Under the pieces are notes generated by a model, which saw only the letters and a program-made list of their open reading frames with translations, was not told the origin of the DNA and did not search any database. A DNA stretch of 64,000 bases, taken from NCBI GenBank assembly GCA_020161265.1, contig JAIUOC010000010.1:62001-126000 (forward strand). Direction: 5' to 3'. This document shows positions 8,058 through 15,880 of this stretch, in pieces. The stretch comes from Chloroflexota bacterium. GTDB taxonomy: Bacteria; Chloroflexota; Chloroflexia; Chloroflexales; Herpetosiphonaceae. Position numbers and translations under genes: made by a program. Position 1 is the stretch's first letter; every line of letters begins with the position of its first letter.

Positions 8058-8975
8058 ATGCAAACCGCCGTTCCTGATATTCGAATTATGGCCTTGCGCC
8101 GTTTTGCCATCGCCATCAGCTTGCTAAATATTCTTGGTCGCACGATTTTTGGCTTTGAGCAGCCATGGTCGTATGTGCTGGCGGCCTTAGCAACCACCTA
8201 TAGCCTGGAAATTATGTTTGAAGTGATGCTGGCTCGTCAGCAAAAACAGCAGCCTAATTTCATGGGTGGTTTTGGCAAATTGGTCGATTTTCTGTTGCCA
8301 GCCCACATTTCGGGCTTGGCAATTAGTATGTTGCTGTATTCGAATCAGCGGGTTACTCCAATTATTTTTGCTGCTGCTGTGGCAATTTGCTCCAAAATTT
8401 TGTTGCGTGCGCCGCTGGGCAAGGGCTATCGCCACTTTCTCAACCCATCGAATTTTGGGATTACCGTGACCTTGCTGCTGTTTACCTCGGTGGCTAGCGC
8501 TCCGGCCTACCATTTTACCGAAAATCTGTATGGTGTAGCCGATTTATTGCTGCCCTTGGTAATTATCATCAGCGGCTCGTTTTTGAACATCAATTTCACC
8601 AAACGCTTACCATTAATTATTGGCTGGGTTGGTGGGTTTGTGTTGCAAGGGCTATTTGCCATGTTCGTGACTGGGCATAGTTTGAATGCCTCACTCTTGC
8701 CGATGAGCAGTTTAGCCTTCGCCCTCTTTACCTTCTATATGATCACCGATCCAGGCACAACGCCCAGCCGTGGTTGGATGCAATTTGCCTTTGGCGCGAG
8801 CGTCGCGGCAGTTTATCGCCTATTGATCATTTTGCACATTCCCTACACGCTATTTATTGCCCTGACCTTGGTGTGTATTGTGCGTGGAGCCTATTTGCAC
8901 TACCACGCTTGGAATACCAAACGCCTTGCAGCAACCCAAAATCAACCCAACCTAGCCTCAGGAGCAGAAGCATGA
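8058..8975 (+). CDS. enediyne biosynthesis membrane protein UnbU (RnfD/NqrB-like)
   Basis: The protein has 305 residues and about eight or nine hydrophobic helices. It resembles the RnfD/NqrB membrane subunits of ion-pumping oxidoreductases: PLGKGYRHFLNPSNFGIT followed by helices, and the late FYMITDPGTTPSRGWMQFAFG segment that recalls the flavin-attachment region of that family. It corresponds to the UnbU (E5-type) member of the enediyne core cassette. No other rnf or nqr genes are nearby, so it does not belong to a complete electron-transport complex here. AAGGAG at 8045-8050 precedes the ATG at 8058. The stop overlaps the PksE start (ATGA at 8972). Confidence 0.9.
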   Translation: MQTAVPDIRIMALRRFAIAISLLNILGRTIFGFEQPWSYVLAALATTYSLEIMFEVMLARQQKQQPNFMGGFGKLVDFLLPAHISGLAISMLLYSNQRVTPIIFAAAVAICSKILLRAPLGKGYRHFLNPSNFGITVTLLLFTSVASAPAYHFTENLYGVADLLLPLVIIISGSFLNINFTKRLPLIIGWVGGFVLQGLFAMFVTGHSLNASLLPMSSLAFALFTFYMITDPGTTPSRGWMQFAFGASVAAVYRLLIILHIPYTLFIALTLVCIVRGAYLHYHAWNTKRLAATQNQPNLASGAEA

Positions 8976-11900
8976 GCCACGCTATTGCCATCGTCGGGGT
9001 GGCCTGTCGCTACCCCGATGCCGATTCGCCCAAGGCTCTTTGGGAAATGACCCTTGCCAAACGCCGCGCTTTTCGGCGCATGCCCGACCAACGTCTGAAT
9101 AATCTCGATTATATTTCGTCCGATTCGGCAGCTCTCGACAGCACCTACGTTGAATACGCCGCCGTTTTGCGTGATTATGAATTTGATCGGGTGCGTTTTC
9201 GTGTGCCTGGCCATAGCTTTCGCTCCGCCGATATGGCCCATTGGTTAGCGCTCGATGTCGCTGACCAAGCTTTGCGCGACGCGGGTTTTGCCGATGGTCA
9301 AGGCTTGCCGCGTGAAAGCACCGGGGTTTACCTGGGCAATACATTAACTGGCGAGTTTTCACGTGCCAATACCTTGCGCTTGCGCTGGCCATTTGTACGG
9401 CGGGTGGTCGCGGCAGGTTTGGCCGCAGAAGGCTGGTCGAGCGAGCAACGCGGCCAATTCTTGCAGCAACTCGAACAAAACTACAAAGCACCATTCCCGA
9501 TTGTCGATGCCGAAACCTTGGCGGGCGGTTTATCCAACACGATTGCAGGCCGCATTTGCAACCATTTTGATCTGATGGGCGGCGGCTATAGCGTTGATGG
9601 TGCATGTTCATCATCATTATTAGCCGTAACCACCGCCTGCACCGCGCTTGCCAGCGGCGAAGTTGATGTAGCGCTAGCAGGCGGGGTTGATCTCAGCCTT
9701 GATCCATTTGAGTTGGTTGGGTTTGCCCGTGCTGGAGCCTTGGCAACCGATTTAATGCGCATTTACGATCAACGTTCGGCTGGATTTTGGCCAGGCGAGG
9801 GCTGTGGCTTTGTCACTTTGATGCGAGCCGAAGATGCCTACGCCGAGCAACGCCCGATCTACGCCGTGATTCGTGGCTGGGGCATTTCGTCGGATGGCAG
9901 CGGCGGGATCACTCGACCCGAAGTTGCTGGCCAAGTGCTAATGCTCAAACGTGCTTATCGGCGCACTGGCTTCAATATTGATCAAGTGGGCTATTTTGAG
10001 GGTCATGGCACGGGCACGGCAGTTGGCGATGCAACTGAATTGCAAGCAATCGCCAAAGCCCGACTTGACGTGCAAAATCCCAATTTACCAATCGCCGCAG
10101 TTGGTTCGATCAAAGCCAACATTGGCCATACCAAAGCCGCAGCGGGCATTGCAGGTTTGATCAAAGCCACGCTGGCAGTGCATAGCGCAATTTTGCCGCC
10201 AACCACTGGCTGCGAACAACCACACAGCGCCTTGGAAACCTTGCGCATACTCGCTACGCCCGAAGCATGGCCTGAGCAAACCCCGCGTCGCGCAGGAGTG
10301 AGCAGCATGGGCTTTGGCGGCATCAACGCCCATATCGTGCTCGAACAAGCTGAGCAAGCCAAACCAGCGAGCAATTGGCAGCCGTTTATCGGCCAAAACC
10401 ACAGCCAAGATCTCGAATTAATTGTGGTTGCCAAAGCTGATCGTCAAGCCTTGCTGAGTGAATTGCAGCAATTGCGCCAACGCGCCGCGCACCTTTCCTA
10501 CGCCGAACTTGGCGATTTGGCCAGTCACTATGCCCAAACCAACTCCACAGGTTTGGCGCGTGCCGCCATGATTGCCAACAATCCACGCCAACTGGCAGCC
10601 AAACTTGAGCTGCTGATCGCCCAGCTTGAAGCAGGAGTCAACCAACAGCTTGATTTCAAACAACAGATTTTTATTGGAATTGGCAAAAAACAACCAACGC
10701 TGGGCTTGCTTTTTCCTGGTCAAGGTGCGCCCCAAGCCAACCCCAAAAGTGCCATATTTCAGCGCTTTGCCGAGTTGAATCAATTTTTGAGCCAAACCCA
10801 ACTGAGCCAAGCCGAGCAAATTAACACCGCCAACGCTCAGCCCAATATTGTGCGGGCAACGTTGGCTGGTCTGGATTTACTCAAGCAGTTCAAGCTGCAA
10901 GCCAGCGCTGCTGTTGGCCATAGTTTGGGCGAATTAAGCGCCTTGCACTGGGCTGGAGCCTACGATCAAGCGATCTTAATCGAGTTGGCTCAAGCGCGAG
11001 GCCACGCTATGGCTAATTATGGTCAAGCTAATGGCGGCATGGCCAGCATCGGCGCAGATCCAAGCACGATCAAAAGCATGATCAACGGCGATCAGGCGGT
11101 AATTGCTGGCTATAACGGGCCTCAACAAACCGTAATTGCTGGCAGCCGCGAGGCTATGAGCACCCTCGTTGAGCGGGCACAGCAGCAAGGTTTAGTCGCC
11201 ACCAACTTGGCAGTTTCCCATGCCTTTCATTCGCCCATGATGCAGCCAGCGATTCCAGTGCTCCAAGCGCATGTCGCAAATATTCGCGCTCAGCCATTAC
11301 AAAGCACCGTCTATTCCACCATCACTGGCACAAAACTCAGTGCTCAGATTGAGCTTGGCAGCTTGCTCAGCCAACAATTGACTGATCCGGTGCGCTTTGT
11401 TGAGGCGATTGATGGGCTGAGCGAGTGCGATTTACTGATCGAAGTTGGTCCAGGCACGATTTTGAGTCGCTTAGCCAGCGAATGTATCGGCGTGCCCGCA
11501 GTTTCCTTGGAAGTTGAAAGCAATTCGCTAGCTGGCTTATTCAAGAGCCTCGCGGCGGCCTTCGTGCTGGGCAGCCCGTTGGATTTAAGCTATCTAGCCC
11601 AAACCCGTTTCAGTCGCCCATTTGATTTACGCCATGAACCAAGCTTTTTGACCAATCCTTGTGAAACCGCTCCAGCCCAACTTGATGATCACCAGCCAAG
11701 TTTAAGCCTCACCATCAGCCCTAGCGCCCAGCCTGCCAGCCCAACCAGCAGCAATGCGACTGAGCCATTGCAAATTGTGCGTGAGTTGGTGGCTGCCCGC
11801 AGCGAGTTACCACTAGCCTCAATCAACGATAGCGACCATGTGCTTGGCGATTTGCACCTTAATTCGCTGACTGTTGGCCAGATTGTTAGCGAGGCAGCCC

Positions 11901-14698
11901 GCCTTTTGGGGTTGCAACCGCCGTTGGCTCCAACCAGCTATGCCAATGCCACAGTTGGTCAATTGGCCCAAGCCATCAGCGAATTGCAAAACAGCTCCAA
12001 TACGACCAGCGTTACCCCAGGCTACCCAGGCATTGCGCCATGGGTCGAAAGTTTCGTGATCACGTTGGTTGAGCAACCAGTGCCAGCACCCAAAATGAGC
12101 CGCTTGGCTAGTCAATGGCAATTGTTCCACGAGCCAAATTATGCTTTAGCGCATACGCTGAGCAGTGCCTTTCAACAGCAAGCAGGCCAAGGTGTGGTAG
12201 TTTGCGTTGGCGAGACGGTTGATGCGGCGACAATTGAGCGTTTACTTGAGGCCGCCCGAGTTGCCTTGAGCCAAAGCAACCCCCAGCATTTTGTGTTGGT
12301 GCAGCATGGCGAGGGCTTGGCGGGTTTTGCTCGCACCTTGGCCTTGGAAAATCCACAATTAGCGGTCGCAGCGGTGCATGTGCCAATCGATGCGCCCAAA
12401 GCTTGCGATTGGATCGTGGCCGAAGCGCTGGCCAGCACTGGCTATCTCGAAGCCCACTATGATCACAATGGTCAGCGCACCAGCCCAATTCTGCAATTGC
12501 TGCACCTTGGCGAGGATAGCGAATTACCACTCGGCCCCGATGACGTGATTTTGGCGACTGGTGGTGGCAAGGGCATCACCGCCGAAAGTGTTTATGCAAT
12601 CGCCAAAGCCAGTGGAGCCAAATTGGCCTTGTTGGGGCGTTCGCAGCCCAGCAACGACCAAGAATTAGCCCAAAACTTGGAGCGCATGCAAGCCGCAGGC
12701 ATCACAGTCGGTTATTGGGCGGTCGATGTGGGCGATGCAGCCAGCGTACAGCAGGCAATTAACGCCATTCAAGCTCAATTAGGCACCGTGACGATGGTGC
12801 TGCATGGCGCTGCCCGCAACGTGCCCAGTTTGATTCGTAACCTTGATCGCGCTAGTTTTGAGGCAACGTTAACACCCAAAGTCCAAGGGTTGAACAACGT
12901 TTTAGCGGCGCTGGATCAGCACCAATTGCGCTTTGTGGTCGGCTTCGGCTCGATCATTGGGCGGATGGGCTTGGCTGGCGATGCTGATTATGCCGTGGCT
13001 AACGAGCAAATGCGCCGCACCATTGAGCAAGGCCAACACGATTATCCCAATTGCCGTTGGCTCAGCATCGAATGGTCGATTTGGTCGGATGTTGGCATGG
13101 GCGTGCGGCTTGGCGGAGTCGATCAATTGCTCCAAGCTGGTATCAGCCCAATTCCGCCCGATACAGGGATCAATTTGTTGTTGCGTTTGCTGGCTAACCC
13201 AATCGCTAGCAGCCATGTGGTCGTCACTGGGCGCTATGGCGAATTGCCAACCTTGCAAACGATTCAGCCCGAACTGCCATTCCTGCGCTTTCTTGAGCGC
13301 CAATGTTTGTATTACCCACAAATTGAATTGATTGTTGAGGCGCAACTCTCATCAAGCAACGATCCATATGTGGTTGATCATAGCTATCACGGCGAACAAC
13401 TTTTCCCAACGGTGATTGGCCTCGAAGCCATGGCCCAAGTGGCAATGGCCTTAACTGGCTCGCAGCAGATTCCAACATTTGAGCAGGTTGCGCTCCAACG
13501 TCCAATCGTCGTGCCCGCCAACGAGCCACTGACAATTCGGATTTGTAGTTTGCAAGTTGCCAAGGGTGTGGTCAAATTGGCGATTCGCAGCCAAGAAACC
13601 CTATTCCAAGTCGATCATTTTAGCGCGATTGCGCGATTCGATCAGCCTGCCAACTTCAGTGCTGCACCTAACCAAATTGACTGGCCAGTGCTGACGCTTG
13701 ACCCTGTTGCTGATATTTATGAGCCATTGCTGTTCCATCAAGGCCGCTTCCAACGCTTGCAAAGCTATCGCTATCTGACGGCGCGGCACTGCATTGCCAA
13801 TTTGGCGACGCGCAACGAGCCATGGTTTGGGCGTTATCTACCCCAACGCAGCGTTTTAGGCGATGCTGGCATGCGCGATGCCTTGATTCATGCCTTGCAA
13901 GTGTGCGTGCCCTATGCCCAAGTTTTGCCAGTTGCGGTCGAACGGATTATCTGCCAAAGCCCCAGCCAGCCAAGCGATTGGACGATTTATGCGCAAGAAC
14001 GCGCTTGGGATGGCAACATGTTCAGCTACGATGTGATCGCTGTTGATCAACAGGGCCATGTCGTTGAAGAATGGCAGGGTTTGCGTTTACAACTGGTCGA
14101 GGGCAGTGGCTACAAAGGCGCATGGCCTGCTAGTTTGATTGGGGCATATTTGGAGCGTCAAGTCCACCAAGTCTTGCCACATACCAACATGACCATTGCC
14201 GTCGAAACAGATCCCGCACTCGAACGCCAACAACGCAGCGATTTGGCGCTACAACGGGCGATCGGTCAACGTCAGCCAATTCAACGGCGCAGCGATGGCA
14301 AGCCTGAGGTAGCAGATTATGTGGTTTCGGCCAGCCATCATGGCCAATTGACGCTGGCGGTTGCCGCCAAAGAACCGATTAGCTGTGATCTTGAGCCGAT
14401 TAGCCCACGCAGCCTTGAGCAATGGCTTGATCTGCTTGGTGCTGAGCGTATGCAACTGGCCAAGCTCATTCAACAGCAAACTGGCTGGACGCTTGACCAA
14501 GCTGCCACCCAAATTTGGACAGCCTTGGAATGTTTGAGCAAAGTTGGTGCGGCCTTCGATAGCCCGTTGCGCTTTGAATCGCAAGCTGCAAATAATTGGT
14601 TGGTATTGCAGACTGGTCAGTATCGAATTGTATCGCAGCAATTCAATGTGCGCGATGCAGAGCTACCCATCGTGGTTAGTTTGTTGGTAGGAGCCTAA
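8972..14698 (+). CDS. pksE: iterative type I enediyne polyketide synthase PksE
   Basis: This 1908-residue multidomain synthase has the order KS-AT-ACP-KR-DH-PPTase that is diagnostic of enediyne PksE. KS (1-460) has DGACSSS with Cys212, EGHGTGT and NIGHTKAAAG. AT (about 570-870) has GHSLGE with Ser651 and HAFHSP, which fits malonyl-CoA. The ACP shows DLHLNSL with Ser965 as the phosphopantetheine site. KR (1190-1400) has TGGGKGI at 1196, a Ser in GSIIGRMG and Tyr in DYAVAN. The hot-dog DH (1440-1700) has VDHSYHG with His1470. The C-terminal phosphopantetheinyl transferase shows the metal-binding CDLEPI (Asp1806, Glu1808) and WTALECLSK. All catalytic residues appear intact. There is no ER and no in-line thioesterase; the next gene supplies release. 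The product class known for the family is a conjugated linear polyene made from eight malonyl units. The start overlaps the UnbU stop and is preceded by AGGAG. Confidence 0.96.
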   Translation: MSHAIAIVGVACRYPDADSPKALWEMTLAKRRAFRRMPDQRLNNLDYISSDSAALDSTYVEYAAVLRDYEFDRVRFRVPGHSFRSADMAHWLALDVADQALRDAGFADGQGLPRESTGVYLGNTLTGEFSRANTLRLRWPFVRRVVAAGLAAEGWSSEQRGQFLQQLEQNYKAPFPIVDAETLAGGLSNTIAGRICNHFDLMGGGYSVDGACSSSLLAVTTACTALASGEVDVALAGGVDLSLDPFELVGFARAGALATDLMRIYDQRSAGFWPGEGCGFVTLMRAEDAYAEQRPIYAVIRGWGISSDGSGGITRPEVAGQVLMLKRAYRRTGFNIDQVGYFEGHGTGTAVGDATELQAIAKARLDVQNPNLPIAAVGSIKANIGHTKAAAGIAGLIKATLAVHSAILPPTTGCEQPHSALETLRILATPEAWPEQTPRRAGVSSMGFGGINAHIVLEQAEQAKPASNWQPFIGQNHSQDLELIVVAKADRQALLSELQQLRQRAAHLSYAELGDLASHYAQTNSTGLARAAMIANNPRQLAAKLELLIAQLEAGVNQQLDFKQQIFIGIGKKQPTLGLLFPGQGAPQANPKSAIFQRFAELNQFLSQTQLSQAEQINTANAQPNIVRATLAGLDLLKQFKLQASAAVGHSLGELSALHWAGAYDQAILIELAQARGHAMANYGQANGGMASIGADPSTIKSMINGDQAVIAGYNGPQQTVIAGSREAMSTLVERAQQQGLVATNLAVSHAFHSPMMQPAIPVLQAHVANIRAQPLQSTVYSTITGTKLSAQIELGSLLSQQLTDPVRFVEAIDGLSECDLLIEVGPGTILSRLASECIGVPAVSLEVESNSLAGLFKSLAAAFVLGSPLDLSYLAQTRFSRPFDLRHEPSFLTNPCETAPAQLDDHQPSLSLTISPSAQPASPTSSNATEPLQIVRELVAARSELPLASINDSDHVLGDLHLNSLTVGQIVSEAARLLGLQPPLAPTSYANATVGQLAQAISELQNSSNTTSVTPGYPGIAPWVESFVITLVEQPVPAPKMSRLASQWQLFHEPNYALAHTLSSAFQQQAGQGVVVCVGETVDAATIERLLEAARVALSQSNPQHFVLVQHGEGLAGFARTLALENPQLAVAAVHVPIDAPKACDWIVAEALASTGYLEAHYDHNGQRTSPILQLLHLGEDSELPLGPDDVILATGGGKGITAESVYAIAKASGAKLALLGRSQPSNDQELAQNLERMQAAGITVGYWAVDVGDAASVQQAINAIQAQLGTVTMVLHGAARNVPSLIRNLDRASFEATLTPKVQGLNNVLAALDQHQLRFVVGFGSIIGRMGLAGDADYAVANEQMRRTIEQGQHDYPNCRWLSIEWSIWSDVGMGVRLGGVDQLLQAGISPIPPDTGINLLLRLLANPIASSHVVVTGRYGELPTLQTIQPELPFLRFLERQCLYYPQIELIVEAQLSSSNDPYVVDHSYHGEQLFPTVIGLEAMAQVAMALTGSQQIPTFEQVALQRPIVVPANEPLTIRICSLQVAKGVVKLAIRSQETLFQVDHFSAIARFDQPANFSAAPNQIDWPVLTLDPVADIYEPLLFHQGRFQRLQSYRYLTARHCIANLATRNEPWFGRYLPQRSVLGDAGMRDALIHALQVCVPYAQVLPVAVERIICQSPSQPSDWTIYAQERAWDGNMFSYDVIAVDQQGHVVEEWQGLRLQLVEGSGYKGAWPASLIGAYLERQVHQVLPHTNMTIAVETDPALERQQRSDLALQRAIGQRQPIQRRSDGKPEVADYVVSASHHGQLTLAVAAKEPISCDLEPISPRSLEQWLDLLGAERMQLAKLIQQQTGWTLDQAATQIWTALECLSKVGAAFDSPLRFESQAANNWLVLQTGQYRIVSQQFNVRDAELPIVVSLLVGA

Positions 14699-14701
14699 GC
14701 C

Positions 14702-15127
14702 ATGTACGAGGCCTATGAATATCGGCATATTGTTGGGTTTGAAGAAACCAATTTGGTTGGCAATGTTTATTATGCCAATTATGTGTTGTGGCAAGGGCGT
14801 TGCCGTGAGATGTTTCTGCGTGATCATACGCCAGAGTTGGTGCATGCCCTCGCCAATGAGCTAGCGCTGGTCACCACCTCGGTCAGTTGCGAGTATCACT
14901 CTGAGCTGTTTGCCTTTGATGATGTGGTGATCGAAATGCGGCTCAAGGAACTGCTGCAAAATCGGGCCTTGATGAGCTTTCGTTATTTTCGCCAAAATGC
15001 TGATAGCCGCACGCTGGTGGCCCAGGGCGAACAGGGCATTGCCTGTATGCGACGGACAGGCGATCAACTCCAGCCTGAGCCATTTCCAGCAACCTTACGT
15101 GCGGCGCTGCAACGCTATTATCAATAA
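14702..15127 (+). CDS. enediyne polyketide thioesterase (hot-dog fold, E10/TEBC type)
   Basis: The protein has 141 residues, the usual size for single hot-dog thioesterases that release and decarboxylate the PksE polyene chain. The N-terminal signature from FEETNLVGN through WQGRCREMF is characteristic of enediyne thioesterases. This subfamily lacks the acidic catalytic residue of other hot-dog thioesterases. The residues generally implicated in it (Asn, Tyr, Arg) appear here as Asn17, Tyr27 and Arg35. The gene starts three bases after the PksE stop, with GGAG at the end of pksE as ribosome site. It is the fifth and last canonical member of the core cassette. Confidence 0.95.
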   Translation: MYEAYEYRHIVGFEETNLVGNVYYANYVLWQGRCREMFLRDHTPELVHALANELALVTTSVSCEYHSELFAFDDVVIEMRLKELLQNRALMSFRYFRQNADSRTLVAQGEQGIACMRRTGDQLQPEPFPATLRAALQRYYQ

Positions 15128-15143
15128 AAAGGAGGAAGATCGC

Positions 15144-15731
15144 ATGCATCAACCAACAACCATGACCAACAACCGTGGAAATTTCAGTTTCAGCCGCCTG
15201 ATGGAATTGCTCAACGGACGTTGGCACAAACGCGCTAGCTACGCCTTTTTGGTGATTGTGGCCGCTCACTGGGCCGAACACCTCAGCCAAGCCTTTCAAG
15301 TCTATTCGCTCAATTGGAAACTTTCCGAGGCCAATGGCGTGCTTGGGATGTTCTTTCCATGGCTGATTAGCTCGGAATGGCTGCATTACAGCTATGCGAT
15401 CGTGATGTTGGTAGGCTTGATTATGTTGCGGCCAGCCTTCCAAGGGCGCTCACGCATTTGGTGGAATATTGCTTTGGGCCTGCAAGTTTGGCATCATTTT
15501 GAGCATTTTCTATTGCTGTTGCAAGCCTTGCTGGGCACAACCTTCTTTGGCGCAGCCACTCGCACCAGCATCTTGCAACTGTTCTATGCCCGCATGGAGC
15601 TACACCTGTTCTACAATATTGTGGTGTTTTTACCGATGATGGTTGCCATGTTCTATCATGTGTTGCCGCCGATTGGCGAAAAAACCACCCCAACCTGTAG
15701 CTGTGCTTGGCATCAAAAGCCAGCGGTTTAA
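15144..15731 (+). CDS. histidine-rich four-helix membrane protein of the enediyne operon (unknown function)
   Basis: The protein has 195 residues and is not one of the five canonical cassette members. It starts 16 bases after the thioesterase stop with a strong AAGGAGG, so it is in the operon. Four hydrophobic helices are visible (about 31-52, 68-95, 106-132, 153-176). They carry an unusual set of His residues beside aromatic and acidic residues: His42/His46 (HWAEH), His81 (SEWLH), His117/118/121 (WHHFEH), His154 (ELHLFYN) and His172. A C-terminal CSCAWH follows. This pattern could bind a metal or haem, so a membrane redox role is possible but unproven. A conserved exporter or immunity function is the alternative. 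I do not recognise a named family. Confidence 0.8.
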   Translation: MHQPTTMTNNRGNFSFSRLMELLNGRWHKRASYAFLVIVAAHWAEHLSQAFQVYSLNWKLSEANGVLGMFFPWLISSEWLHYSYAIVMLVGLIMLRPAFQGRSRIWWNIALGLQVWHHFEHFLLLLQALLGTTFFGAATRTSILQLFYARMELHLFYNIVVFLPMMVAMFYHVLPPIGEKTTPTCSCAWHQKPAV

Positions 15732-15737
15732 GCACCA

Positions 15738-15771
15738 GGCCAGCTCATCAAAACCAGTTGGTGGGCTGGCC
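15738..15771 (+). terminator. hairpin after the enediyne operon (possible terminator)
   Basis: GGCCAGC and GCTGGCC pair across about 20 bases, with a few further pairs inside the loop. It starts six bases after the last operon gene. There is no T-run after the stem, so it is a weak intrinsic terminator at best. Confidence 0.35.
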
Positions 15772-15880
15772 CAGACCAGATAACAGGACTAATGTATCAG
15801 CTAATTTTAATTGACGCTGCTTGGGGGGCGTGCTACCATACGGCTGGCAAACGATGTAGATGAGAGTTTTGGAATTAACT

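Noticed and set aside
8058-8975. RnfD subunit of an Rnf or Nqr electron-transport complex
   Set aside because: No other subunit genes are near, and the position between unbV and pksE fits UnbU of the enediyne cassette.
8982-9617. Minus-strand 211-codon frame inside pksE
   Set aside because: It lies antisense to the KS domain, has atypical Arg/His-rich composition and no ribosome site. The conserved KS motifs on the plus strand decide.
8972-14698. Polyunsaturated fatty acid synthase or ordinary modular PKS
   Set aside because: Domain order with a single ACP between AT and KR and a C-terminal PPTase, together with the adjacent UnbV, UnbU and specific thioesterase, fits PksE and not tandem-ACP PUFA synthases.
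15738-15771. Strong Rho-independent terminator of the enediyne operon
   Set aside because: The stem is 7 bases with a long loop and no T-run, so it is only listed as a weak candidate.
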